The notes beneath the pieces were generated by a model that saw only the letters and a list, made by a program, of their open reading frames with translations, was not told the DNA's origin and searched no databases. A program made the translations under genes and the position numbers. From JBFHIJ01 sp963678775 (GTDB lineage: Bacteria; Bacteroidota; Ignavibacteria; Kapaibacteriales; UBA2268): DNA of 64,000 bases. Each line of letters opens with the position of its first letter. Positions within the stretch are counted from its first letter, which is position 1. Of the stretch, positions 15,748 through 24,651 are shown piece by piece. The stretch covers positions 124,001 to 188,000 of the forward strand of contig CAXXGR010000002.1 in the NCBI GenBank assembly GCA_963678775.2, written 5' to 3'.

Positions 15748-18197
15748 TGTTCAAAGTGCTTAAAATATTGCTTTTTTTTCTAATAGGCCTTGCTCCGCTT
15801 AGGTCAGAAAATATTCCGATTGAAGAGTATTTCCTCAGAACCGGTAAAGGTGAGTTTAAAATAGCTTACGTACTAAGTGGTGGTGGTTCTCGAGGAGCAG
15901 CTCAGATAGGAGTACTAAAAGCTTTGGAAGAAAATGGCATTTACCCGGAGTATGTGGTTGGCACGAGTATAGGCTCTATTGTAGGTGCATTATACGCTTC
16001 AGGCTATACCGCAGATGATTTGGATTCAATAATCTGCAATGCTGACTGGGAAGATATTAGATCACTCACGGACAATTCAAATCGTAAAGATTTATTTTTA
16101 GATCAAAAGAAAATAGAAGATAGAAGTATTATTACATTATACTTTGAAGATTGGGATTTAGTAGTGCCGGAGGCAGTAGGGGGAAGTGAGAAATACAGAG
16201 AATTTTTACAATCTTTGTTTTGGAATGCCCTTTACCATACAGATGGAAATTTCAACAATTTGAAATATGTTTTTAGGGCAGTAGCTACTGATTTAGTATC
16301 AGGCAAGTCCGTCGCATTAGAAAACGGCGATATCGTTTCTGCCGTGGAGGCCAGCTCAGCTGTTCCGCTTAGATTCTCGCCGGTAAGAATAGACTCTATG
16401 ATTTTAGTTGACGGCGGTATCCTTTCAAATATACCAATTAGTCACGCCAAAGTATTTCATCCTGATTTGACTATTACTGTCAATACTATTTCTCCACTGC
16501 ATAGCCCTGAAGAGCTTAATAATGCTTGGAATCTGGCTGATCAGTCTATTTCTGTAGCTATGAAAGTATTCAGCGATTCCGCTTCGAAAGATGCTGATAT
16601 TATGATTAAGCCTCCTATTGATTTTCATAATAGCTTAGATTTTACAAATCTTGACACGCTTGTTGAATTGGGCTATCAGGAGGCAATGAAGCAAATGCCT
16701 CAAATATTAAATAAAATCAGAAAAACTGCTACAGATAGTAACTCTCATTATGATAAGATTCGTAAGATTGAAGTGCTTGGATGTTCTGATACCGAACTAT
16801 TCAAATCAGAGAACTTTTCCGAGTTTTATAATATGCCTTTTACAATAGATTTATACAGGCAGATTACAGAAAAAGTATTGAAATTGTGCAGAGAAAAAGA
16901 CTTTTCATTTGCATCTGTTTTTAGAGCATTTTGGCAGGATGACGAAAAAATACTTAAAATTGAAGTCGACCCGGGTATAATAAATAAAATACAGATTTTT
17001 GGTAATCATAGCACTAAAGATTTTTTAGTTTATAGAGATATTCCTTTCAAGGAAGGAAATATTGTCAGTTCCAAGTTGTTGAATGTTGCATGGCTAAACC
17101 TGATTACTAATGAGCTATTTGACTATGTCGTGCTTGATGCCAAAAGATCAAAGGATGGCAAAGGTGCCGATATTATAATTACTGTACGTAAAAAGCCGCG
17201 ACAAAATTTGACCCTGAGTGGCAGAGTAGACAATGAAAGGAATACTCAAGTATCTGCCAGCTTCAGATATCTAAATCTGCTAAATTTAGGATTTGTATTT
17301 CATTCAGATATTATGGTTGGCAATAAAGATTTTGATTACCGAATTGCTTTCGATAATCCAAGGATCTGGAACACATTACTTAGTATGAATTTTTCTGCAT
17401 ATACTGAAAATCGCAAGTATAATAATTTCTATGAATCAGAACAAAATCAGAAATTCTACTACGAGAGTGTCCCGGGGCACACTACTAATGAGCACCGCTT
17501 TGGGGTTTTAGCATCAATAGGTACACAGATTGATAAAAATGGCTTTGTAGGAGTTGCCACAAAATTTGAACGCCAAAGGTCGTATTTAGATACAATGGAA
17601 ATTAAACCGGACTATATCTCTGTTTCAACTATTAACATAGGTACGCTATTCGACAATAGAGACAATATTGATTTCCCAACCAAAGGTCACTATTTGAACT
17701 TATCTTTAGAAACAACTTTTCTGCCTACGGAAGATCAGGTTTCTTTTTCAAAAGTTACCGTAAAAAACTCTGCAGTCTATTCGTGGGGAGCCCATACTTT
17801 AGAGCCTGAAGTCAGATTTGGCATTGCAGATAAGACGCTCCCTGTGGCAGAAATGTTCGAACTCGGCGGTCAAAACGATTTTGCGGGGCTGAGGGAACAA
17901 GAGCAGCGTGGGCGGCAGCTATTAGCAGCGACTTTAAAGTATAGAATTAAATCACCTATTGATATTATCTTTGACACTTATTTGTCACTCCGCTATGATA
18001 TAGGAAGTATTTGGTCAGTTCCTGAAGAGATGAAACTCGATAATTTCAAGCATGGTATCGGTATAGATTTGTCTTTTGACACACCTATTGGCCCTGCTTC
18101 TTTTACTGTTGGTAAAAGTTTTTATTTCCGTAAAAACCCTAATGGCGTTGTAAAAGGCCCGACTTTATTTTATTTTAGTATCGGGAAAAAGATATAA
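15747..18197 (+). CDS. Patatin-like phospholipase fused to POTRA and BamA-type barrel (PlpD-like, type Vd)
   Basis: 816 residues. A signal peptide (FKVLKILLFFLIGLAPLRS) leads into a patatin domain with the oxyanion loop SGGGSRGAAQIG, nucleophile Ser74 in GTSIGS, and the catalytic aspartate in LVDGGILSNIPI. After about residue 320 comes a POTRA-like region (IKIQIFGNHSTKDFLVYRDIPF) and from about 480 a 16-strand-type surface-antigen barrel (LTLSGRVDNERNTQVSASFRYLN, LFDNRDNIDFPTKGHYLNLSLE). This is the layout of the type Vd autotransporter PlpD, in which a lipase is carried to the surface by its own barrel. Some Bacteroidota homologues keep the domain attached. Substrate unknown. Confidence 0.9.
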   Translation: MFKVLKILLFFLIGLAPLRSENIPIEEYFLRTGKGEFKIAYVLSGGGSRGAAQIGVLKALEENGIYPEYVVGTSIGSIVGALYASGYTADDLDSIICNADWEDIRSLTDNSNRKDLFLDQKKIEDRSIITLYFEDWDLVVPEAVGGSEKYREFLQSLFWNALYHTDGNFNNLKYVFRAVATDLVSGKSVALENGDIVSAVEASSAVPLRFSPVRIDSMILVDGGILSNIPISHAKVFHPDLTITVNTISPLHSPEELNNAWNLADQSISVAMKVFSDSASKDADIMIKPPIDFHNSLDFTNLDTLVELGYQEAMKQMPQILNKIRKTATDSNSHYDKIRKIEVLGCSDTELFKSENFSEFYNMPFTIDLYRQITEKVLKLCREKDFSFASVFRAFWQDDEKILKIEVDPGIINKIQIFGNHSTKDFLVYRDIPFKEGNIVSSKLLNVAWLNLITNELFDYVVLDAKRSKDGKGADIIITVRKKPRQNLTLSGRVDNERNTQVSASFRYLNLLNLGFVFHSDIMVGNKDFDYRIAFDNPRIWNTLLSMNFSAYTENRKYNNFYESEQNQKFYYESVPGHTTNEHRFGVLASIGTQIDKNGFVGVATKFERQRSYLDTMEIKPDYISVSTINIGTLFDNRDNIDFPTKGHYLNLSLETTFLPTEDQVSFSKVTVKNSAVYSWGAHTLEPEVRFGIADKTLPVAEMFELGGQNDFAGLREQEQRGRQLLAATLKYRIKSPIDIIFDTYLSLRYDIGSIWSVPEEMKLDNFKHGIGIDLSFDTPIGPASFTVGKSFYFRKNPNGVVKGPTLFYFSIGKKI

Positions 18198-18218
18198 TAT
18201 CATTTAGGATTTTGATTA

Positions 18219-18785
18219 ATGACTGATTTGTTTGTTGTACTACTCATTGCCTTTTCATTGGCTTTAGATGCCTGCGCAGTATCTATAGCAGCAGGCTCTT
18301 ACTTCAAAAAAGCCACTGCAAGGCAAAAATTCAGACTCTCTTTTCATTTTGGTTTGTTCCAGGCACTGATGCCGGTCTTGGGTTGGTTTGCAGGCGCTAC
18401 AGTTGTCGAATACATCAAAGACTTTGACCATTGGGTTGCGTTTCTTTTACTTACCGGTATAGGAGGTAAAATGATATATGATGGCATAAGTGGCGAGGCA
18501 GATAGAATCAATAAAGATATATCAAAAGGATGGTCTCTTATTGCATTGTCAGTTGGTACGAGTATAGATGCACTTGCAGTTGGATTTAGTATCGGTGTGC
18601 TTGAAGGAAATATTATATTACCGAGCATAATTATTGGGTTGGTGGCAGCTATTATGTCCTTAATAGGCATTAGAGCCGGGGAAGTATTTTCTTCCAAATT
18701 TGGCGATAAAATGGTTGTTGTAGGTGGCATCGTGTTATTTATTATTGGTGCGGAGATTGTTATCGACCATTTAGAACTTTTTTAG
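18219..18785 (+). CDS. mntP: Manganese efflux pump MntP family
   Basis: 188 residues, six hydrophobic helices in two repeats of three. Conserved aspartates lie in ALDACAVSIAAG (first repeat) and SIDALAVGFSIG (second repeat), the metal-path signature of MntP/YebN. It exports Mn(II) across the inner membrane. It starts 21 bp after the patatin gene. I looked for the manganese riboswitch that precedes many mntP genes; the short spacer leaves no room for one. Confidence 0.9.
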   Translation: MTDLFVVLLIAFSLALDACAVSIAAGSYFKKATARQKFRLSFHFGLFQALMPVLGWFAGATVVEYIKDFDHWVAFLLLTGIGGKMIYDGISGEADRINKDISKGWSLIALSVGTSIDALAVGFSIGVLEGNIILPSIIIGLVAAIMSLIGIRAGEVFSSKFGDKMVVVGGIVLFIIGAEIVIDHLELF

Positions 18786-18851
18786 CAACATTATCATTCT
18801 TATAAACGTAACTACCATAATACATACTCATATCTAAACGTGGTAAAGCAG

Positions 18852-19265
18852 ATGGGGCAAATATTTAACAGAATAAACAGAATAGCAAAAGCTAAATTAT
18901 CGGATACCAAAGAAGATTTTTCTGCAAGTTTCTTTTATTCTAAATCGGAAGATGAAGAGTTAAAAAGAGCAATAGAGGAGCTAAATCGGGCAGAAAAAGA
19001 AGAATTCGAGAAAGAAAATAAGCAATCTAAGGAAGAAAGCTTTGATACTTCTAAAAAAATGGATATATTTTTGGCATCCAAGATATTGGATGTTCCAACA
19101 AACGCTTCTTTTGATGAAATTAAACTTGCTTATAAACAAAAAATTAAAGAATATCATCCAGATAAAGTAGCTGCATTAGGAAAAGAACTGCAAGATTTAG
19201 CAGCACAAAAAACAGCTTCAATAAATGTTGCATTTAACTTTTTTAAAGAAAAACACTCAAAATAA
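18852..19265 (+). CDS. J-domain (DnaJ-like) protein
   Basis: About 137 residues from the ATG at 18852 (an in-frame GTG at 18840 would add four). The first half is charged and helical (DEELKRAIEELNRAEKEEFE). The last ~65 residues form a J domain at the C-terminus, with KLAYKQKIKEYHPDKVAALG and the HPD tripeptide needed to stimulate DnaK ATPase. No Gly/Phe, zinc or substrate domain follows, so it is a J-only co-chaperone resembling the DjlA C-terminal type without a membrane anchor. It is joined to the rhodanese gene by 2 bp. Confidence 0.85.
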   Translation: MGQIFNRINRIAKAKLSDTKEDFSASFFYSKSEDEELKRAIEELNRAEKEEFEKENKQSKEESFDTSKKMDIFLASKILDVPTNASFDEIKLAYKQKIKEYHPDKVAALGKELQDLAAQKTASINVAFNFFKEKHSK

Positions 19266-19267
19266 AT

Positions 19268-19777
19268 ATGAAAAAAGTTATAACAGAATCGCTAATAATT
19301 TTAGGAATAGCCATCTTGATTGGGTTTTCTTATAATTCTATATTGCCGGATGGGAAGGCTCTTTCTTGGACACCAAAAGACAAAAAAGTTCCCGATACTA
19401 CTCTTTTTTCAAATGCTAAAGGCAAGCACAAGCTACCGGATGCAAAGGCAGGTGAAATACTTGAAGTTACTTATAATCAAATGCTTAGAATTGTAGATAA
19501 TCCTGATTTCTTCATCATAGATGCCCGACTTGAAGATATGTATGAAGAGGCTCATATAGGAGATGCTATTAATATTTATCCTTACTGGGATTCTGATAGA
19601 ATCTTAATGGCACTTCAAGAAGTGCCGTATGATAAGACAATAGTGGTATATTGCGACGGTGGAGCTTGTGATTTAAGTCATTTAGTAGCTGAAACATTGG
19701 AAGAAATAGGTATAGAAAAAATCTTTCTATATATTGGTGGCTGGGAAGAATGGGTAAAGAAACAAAATATTCAATAA
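19268..19777 (+). CDS. Rhodanese-domain protein with N-terminal membrane anchor
   Basis: 169 residues. MKKVITESLIILGIAILIGFSYN is a signal anchor, so the domain faces the periplasm. The rhodanese domain (about 70-169) shows FFIIDARLEDMYEEAHIGDAINI, then the active loop VVYCDGGACDLSH with two cysteines, and YIGGWEEWV at the end. It could transfer sulfane sulfur or act as a redox or binding module; the substrate is not known. The gene lies between the J-domain gene (2 bp) and the sigma-54 activator (13 bp). Confidence 0.85.
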   Translation: MKKVITESLIILGIAILIGFSYNSILPDGKALSWTPKDKKVPDTTLFSNAKGKHKLPDAKAGEILEVTYNQMLRIVDNPDFFIIDARLEDMYEEAHIGDAINIYPYWDSDRILMALQEVPYDKTIVVYCDGGACDLSHLVAETLEEIGIEKIFLYIGGWEEWVKKQNIQ

Positions 19778-19790
19778 TCACAGATTAGAT

Positions 19791-21002
19791 ATGGTTTTCA
19801 GCAGCAAAATAGAAAAAGATGTAAATAAGCTTATGCAACTTAGATATGGGATTATTGGTGATTCTGCTCCAATGAAGAGAGTCATTGATAAATTAATGCA
19901 AGCTGCTCCTACCGATTTGACTGTGCTAATTACCGGCGAAACCGGAACCGGCAAAGAAGTATTTGCAAATGCGATTCACACTTTAAGCAAAAGAAAAAGC
20001 AAGCCTTTCATTTCGGTAAACTGTGCAGCTATTCCCGAGACCCTGCTTGAGTCTGAGCTTTTTGGACATGAAAGGGGTGCGTTTACAGGGGCGACAGATC
20101 AAAGATTGGGCTTTTTCGAATCTGCTCATAATGGTACGATATTTTTGGATGAGTTAGGAGAAATCCCTCTTGGCACTCAGGTGAAGCTCTTAAGAGTGCT
20201 GGAATCAGGCGAATTCTCGAGGCTTGGCTCATCAGATATTCGACAGATAAATGTAAGAGTGATTGCTGCTACTAATCGCAATTTGGATGAACAAGTAGAG
20301 AAAGGTGACTTCCGACGTGATTTATACTATCGCCTTAATTCAGTTCATATCGAATTGCCTGCATTAAGAGAACATGCCGAAGATATACCTGCTCTATTTG
20401 ATTTCTTTGCTGAAAAAGTTACTCGCAAAAACGGCATAGATTATCAGGGTATATCTGCTGATGCTTTAAACATATTAAAAAGGCTGCATTGGTCGGGCAA
20501 CACTCGCGAGCTACGAAATATGGCAGAGACGATGGTAACCCTGGAAAAAGGAGATTTCATAACTCCTGATATTCTAAAAAAATATATACCTGCAGCATTG
20601 CCGGAACATAAATTATTACCTATATCAAATAACAATGCTCTTGTCTATGTAGATAAAAAAGAAGAAGACAAGTCTAACCTTGAACTTGGACTTATTTTCC
20701 GGACTTTATTAGAGCTAAAGGCTGATGTCAGCGATGTTAAACGCTCGATTAATGGCTTATATGATGAGATAGCTATACTTAAAGATAAAGAAAATGAGTT
20801 GATTTACCGGTACGATGAACCTTTGATGCAAACAGAAAACTCAATGGACGAACTTGAAAATAAGACTATTAGCGAAATAGAAAAGATTATGATAGAAAAA
20901 GCTCTCGAAAGGAATCATGGCATTAGGCGCAATGCTGCAAAAGAGCTGGGCATAAGTGAACGAACACTATATCGAAAAATTACAGAGTACGAACTCAACT
21001 AA
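19791..21002 (+). CDS. Sigma-54-dependent Fis-family transcriptional activator
   Basis: 403 residues. After a ~20-residue lead comes the AAA+ central domain with Walker A GETGTGKE, the sigma-54 contact loop GAFTGA, Walker B TIFLDELGE, and the sensor segment FRRDLYYRLNSVHIELPALREH. The C-terminus is a Fis-type helix-turn-helix (RRNAAKELGISERTLYRKI). There is no receiver or ligand domain at the amino end, so control must come from elsewhere or by amount. No clear -24/-12 (GG-N10-GC) promoter was spotted near the neighbouring genes. The position inside an envelope-related operon is common for this Bacteroidota type. Confidence 0.93.
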   Translation: MVFSSKIEKDVNKLMQLRYGIIGDSAPMKRVIDKLMQAAPTDLTVLITGETGTGKEVFANAIHTLSKRKSKPFISVNCAAIPETLLESELFGHERGAFTGATDQRLGFFESAHNGTIFLDELGEIPLGTQVKLLRVLESGEFSRLGSSDIRQINVRVIAATNRNLDEQVEKGDFRRDLYYRLNSVHIELPALREHAEDIPALFDFFAEKVTRKNGIDYQGISADALNILKRLHWSGNTRELRNMAETMVTLEKGDFITPDILKKYIPAALPEHKLLPISNNNALVYVDKKEEDKSNLELGLIFRTLLELKADVSDVKRSINGLYDEIAILKDKENELIYRYDEPLMQTENSMDELENKTISEIEKIMIEKALERNHGIRRNAAKELGISERTLYRKITEYELN

Positions 21003-21035
21003 TAAACTAGAAAATAATTGATTTACGGATATGAT

Positions 21036-22157
21036 ATGAAAAGAGTTGCAGTTATTATGGCAGGCGGATCAGGCGAGAGATTTTGGCCACTATCAAGGAA
21101 AAGGAAACCGAAACAGCTTCTTAATCTTAACTCGAAAGACAGAAGTATGATTCAGGAATCTATAGATAGGATAAAGGACCTTATACCTCCTGAAGATATT
21201 TTTATCATAACCGGCTATATGCTTTTAGAGCCTTTAAGGAATGCTCTGCCGGAACTTCCTCCTCAGAACATCGTTGCAGAGCCTATGAAAAGAAACACTG
21301 CTCCTTGCTTAGCTTTGGCATCTTCTTTTATTTCAGCTCGCTACGAAGATGAAGGATATAAAACTGAAGAGATTTCTGTATCAGTGCTAACAGCTGACCA
21401 AAGAATTTATCCTACTGATGGATTTGTGTCCACAGTTAAGTCCGCATTAGAATTCGTAGAGCAAAATAAGACTATTTGCACTATCGGGATTACTCCTTCG
21501 CGCCCTGAAACCGGTTATGGCTACATAGAAGTTGATAAAATATTTGATACATCTGAAAAAATAAAACCAGTGAAACGCTTTAGAGAAAAGCCAAATAAGC
21601 AGACTGCTCAGGAGTTCCTTGAGGCAGGTAATTTCCTTTGGAACAGTGGTATGTTCTTTTGGCGTTTGGATTATTTTAATGAGCAGTTAGCAAAACATTT
21701 ACCTGAAATTGGCAAGCAGATTCCGAAAATGCAAGAAAGACTAATCCATCGCACTACTCATTTTCATGATGATTTGATTGGCAACCTTGATACAATATTT
21801 AAAGCTTTTCCAAATATCTCTATTGATTTTGGATTGATGGAAAAAGCAGATAGTGTTTCTGTAGCCAAAGCTGATTTTAGCTGGGATGATATAGGCTCGT
21901 GGGATAGTCTTCATAGGACTCACGAAGCAGATAAAGATAATAATATTTGCTTAGGCAGAGTTTCTACCATAGATACAAAAGACTCTATAATACTAAATGA
22001 AAGTGGCGATACAAAGCTGATATCCATACTTGGACTTGACAATATCGTGGTAGTAGATACTGGCGATGCTTTGATGATTTGCCCTAAAGACAGAGTGCAG
22101 GATGTCAAAAAGCAAGTAGAAAAAATACGTGAAGACCACGGCGAAGATTGGCTTTAA
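21036..22157 (+). CDS. manC: Mannose-1-phosphate guanylyltransferase
   Basis: 373 residues from the ATG at 21036. The frame is open from a TTG at 21018, but the protein should begin MKRVAVIMAGGSGERFWPLSR, the nucleotide-binding loop (GGxGxRxWPLSR). Other marks are PKQLL, NIVAEPMKRNTAPCLALAS, GYGYIE and the metal and sugar site NSGMFFWR. It makes GDP-mannose from mannose-1-phosphate and GTP for polysaccharide or glycoprotein synthesis. The length matches the single-domain GMP type without the C-terminal PMI cupin. It ends the operon; a terminator follows. Confidence 0.92.
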   Translation: MKRVAVIMAGGSGERFWPLSRKRKPKQLLNLNSKDRSMIQESIDRIKDLIPPEDIFIITGYMLLEPLRNALPELPPQNIVAEPMKRNTAPCLALASSFISARYEDEGYKTEEISVSVLTADQRIYPTDGFVSTVKSALEFVEQNKTICTIGITPSRPETGYGYIEVDKIFDTSEKIKPVKRFREKPNKQTAQEFLEAGNFLWNSGMFFWRLDYFNEQLAKHLPEIGKQIPKMQERLIHRTTHFHDDLIGNLDTIFKAFPNISIDFGLMEKADSVSVAKADFSWDDIGSWDSLHRTHEADKDNNICLGRVSTIDTKDSIILNESGDTKLISILGLDNIVVVDTGDALMICPKDRVQDVKKQVEKIREDHGEDWL

Positions 22158-22193
22158 ATCTGCCAATAATTATTTAAGTTTTTTTGCAATAAG

Positions 22194-22226
22194 AAGTCTC
22201 GATGAATTATGTCGAGACTTTTATTT
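22194..22226 (+). terminator. Rho-independent terminator after manC
   Basis: A perfect 9-bp stem (22194-22202 with 22212-22220; AAGTCTCGA) is followed by TTATTTTTT. Confidence 0.8.
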
Positions 22227-22601
22227 TTTATAATTTCAAATTTCCAAATTCATAATTTCTATTTATTTCTTATTTTTAGTCACACAAAATATTGCCAATT
22301 CAATAGTTATGCTACAGGACGCTAATAGACAAGAATTTGGTTGCCATATATCTTCGCTAACTATATGTTTAACAAGCTTTGCTATTTATGTATTTAGGAA
22401 GTTTTAGATTAAACTAAGGGAGCATATTACATTTTTCATGTTTATGAGAATAGTTTTCAACATTGTCACTTATTTATTAAAGATTGCAAGATTTTTTGCC
22501 GAAATCATATACTAAGGTGAAAATATTATATATCGGATAAGATATAAATTCAGTATATTGATACTTATAAAGTTATTTGTCATCATTATTAATGATACAT
22601 C
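22227..22601. other. Intergenic region, no gene seen
   Basis: 375 bp of AT-rich sequence between the manC terminator and the receiver/HD-GYP-like gene. No open frame, RNA gene or repeat was recognised. It must hold the promoter of the downstream gene, which I could not place. Confidence 0.5.
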
Positions 22602-23810
22602 ATGCAATCGACAATTCCATTTTATATAGCAGACGAAAGTTCAAACGTTTTGCAGACTCTACACGGAATAATAGCAAAAGCCTTTCCTTCTTCTCCGGTA
22701 CGTAAATTTACCGATGGGGCAGATCTTTGGTTAGATCTCCAAAAAGAGCAAGGTCTGTTTGTTGCTATTATGGATATCAACCTACCTAAAATCGGGGCTC
22801 TCCAAATAATAAAGAATTACAAAAAAAATGAAAGTTCTGTTGGCAGTTATGCAATTGTAATGACTTCATCTAAGAAACCCGATGAGAATCTACAAACTTT
22901 GCAACATGGTGCTAATGATTTTCTTGGCAAACCTTTAAGTATGGATCATTTAATTGCAAAATTAAGAATTGCAATTAACACCATTAACTTAGAAATTAAA
23001 ATGAAATCCCAGCAGGAAGATTTAACAAAAGTAGCAGGCGAAATTGAAAGTGGCTTTATGTCATTTCTGCAAAATCAGGAGCAATTACTACTTGGTATTG
23101 AAGATAATGTGATGCAAAGAATGAAAGAAGCTACTATATGGATAGCTAATCAATCGAAAAAAATTAATGAGCAGGAAGCTATTGCACTGGAAAAAGTTGC
23201 TTCTTTAGCAATGGTTGGAAGATTGATGCTAGATCCTAAAGATATGAATATGCCAATAATGAAAGATGGCATGGTCAATGGCGAGAAGGCAAAGCTCATC
23301 CCGGAAAATGTCAGAGCTATTTTAGGAAATGTTTCTATTTTCAATGAGGCTGTAGAGACCATATCATCCATTTATGAAAACTATGACGGCACCGGTATAC
23401 CATTAGGTAAAAAAGCTTGGGAAATCCCTTTGGGAGCTAGAATATTAAGAATTATTCTTGATTATGAGGAAATGATAAAATCAGGCAAACCACATATCAA
23501 AGCATGGGAAATATTAGAGAAAGAAACCAGAAGATTGTACGATTTGAAACTACTTGTACTTTTTGATCAGTATTATGCTTTCAAAACTAAGGATAGCAAA
23601 GATAAGAGAGAGAAACCTGTAAAAATTCAAGATATTAAATCCGGAATGGTTATTTCAAGAAATGTCTACACTGAGTCAGGTATAAAAATAGTTTCAGCCG
23701 GAACAAGATTGGACAATACCATAATAAATAAAATTTTGAATATAACTGTGGAAGATTCCATTATTGGGAATATTTACATCAAATATGATTCGATTAGAGT
23801 TGTTGCATAA
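22602..23810 (+). CDS. Response regulator with degenerate HD-GYP-like domain
   Basis: 402 residues, soluble. A receiver domain (about 1-125) has the likely phospho-acceptor in VAIMDINLPK. A helical linker leads to a C-terminal half that keeps the second half of an HD-GYP domain: ENYDGTGIPLGKKAWEIPLGARILRIILDYEEM, then GMVISRNVYTESGIKIVSAGTRL. The metal-binding HD dyad, normally in LLHDIGK, is missing; the equivalent helix reads SLAMVGRLMLDPKD. The HHE before the GYP loop is also absent (SSIYENYDG). It is therefore unlikely to hydrolyse cyclic di-GMP, and more likely a binding or protein-contact module. No partner kinase is adjacent. Confidence 0.82.
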   Translation: MQSTIPFYIADESSNVLQTLHGIIAKAFPSSPVRKFTDGADLWLDLQKEQGLFVAIMDINLPKIGALQIIKNYKKNESSVGSYAIVMTSSKKPDENLQTLQHGANDFLGKPLSMDHLIAKLRIAINTINLEIKMKSQQEDLTKVAGEIESGFMSFLQNQEQLLLGIEDNVMQRMKEATIWIANQSKKINEQEAIALEKVASLAMVGRLMLDPKDMNMPIMKDGMVNGEKAKLIPENVRAILGNVSIFNEAVETISSIYENYDGTGIPLGKKAWEIPLGARILRIILDYEEMIKSGKPHIKAWEILEKETRRLYDLKLLVLFDQYYAFKTKDSKDKREKPVKIQDIKSGMVISRNVYTESGIKIVSAGTRLDNTIINKILNITVEDSIIGNIYIKYDSIRVVA

Positions 23811-23915
23811 TTCCAATTCAATTTTTAGGAATATATAATGCCGTGAATATTCGCGAATAGGACACGGAATATGCTCCATTTTTAGATTGACAAATCTAAG
23901 TTTACTTAAACGATT

Positions 23916-24581
23916 TTATTCCTTCCACACGAAGTCAAAAAGCAAATAGGAAACACTTACTATTAAACCACTGTAGGCGGTCATTAGTCTGAAGTTACCA
24001 TCTCCCCCACTGACTCCTCCGTCCATTGTATAGCGAAAGGATTCTATCCCAAGTAATATTAGTGGCACTAATATAGGAAACGCCAGCACCGGAAATAAAG
24101 CATTTTTACTATTTCCTTTGGCTATTAAGGCAGATATAATAGTTGTTGCTCCTGCCAAACCAACGGATGCCAAAAGCAAACTAAGCATAAACTGACCGAA
24201 GAATGCTACGCTAAGATAGTCGTTAAAGAGGAAAAACAGTGCAATAGCAAATGCATTAAGGAAAATCGAAAGGAGTATGTTAAAAAGCAACTTGCCAAAA
24301 AATACTGAAGCGGAATCTGTGCTTATCTGCAGTAGAAAGCCCGTGCCACGTTCCTCTTCGCTTATAAAGGACTTTGCTAATCCTGTCATTGCAGAAAAGA
24401 ACATAATAATCCAGATTACGCCCGAGGCAGTCGCAGTTTCTAACTTAATGCCTGCAGTCGAAAAGGCAATCATTATTATAGTAGTAAAAATAAAAAGCAA
24501 AATAGCAGAAACGGCATACCTTGTTTTTAGTTCGCTCTTAAGCTCTTTTTTGAAAACTGCATTTATTTTTTTAATATTCAA
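23916..24581 (-). CDS. ccmB: Heme exporter protein B, cytochrome c maturation
   Basis: 221 residues with six hydrophobic helices. It opens with an amphipathic KELKSELKTRYAVSAILLF and contains the conserved SEEERGTGFLLQIS loop (E-x-x-x-G-x-x-x-x-L) and AKGNSKNALFPVLAFPILVPLILLGIES, typical of CcmB. It is the membrane permease of the CcmABCD complex that supplies heme for c-type cytochromes. ccmA and ccmC are not adjacent; the gene follows an Ig-like lipoprotein gene on the same strand by 70 bp. Confidence 0.88.
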   Translation of the reverse strand: MNIKKINAVFKKELKSELKTRYAVSAILLFIFTTIIMIAFSTAGIKLETATASGVIWIIMFFSAMTGLAKSFISEEERGTGFLLQISTDSASVFFGKLLFNILLSIFLNAFAIALFFLFNDYLSVAFFGQFMLSLLLASVGLAGATTIISALIAKGNSKNALFPVLAFPILVPLILLGIESFRYTMDGGVSGGDGNFRLMTAYSGLIVSVSYLLFDFVWKE

Positions 24582-24651
24582 ACCAATGTCCTTTCATTTT
24601 ACTAAGCTACAATATAAAAAAATCTAAGTTTGCTCCAAAGGCAGAAAAAGG

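Noticed and set aside
18198..18218. Manganese riboswitch (yybP-ykoY type) before mntP
   Set aside because: Only 21 bp separate mntP from the upstream gene, too short for the element.
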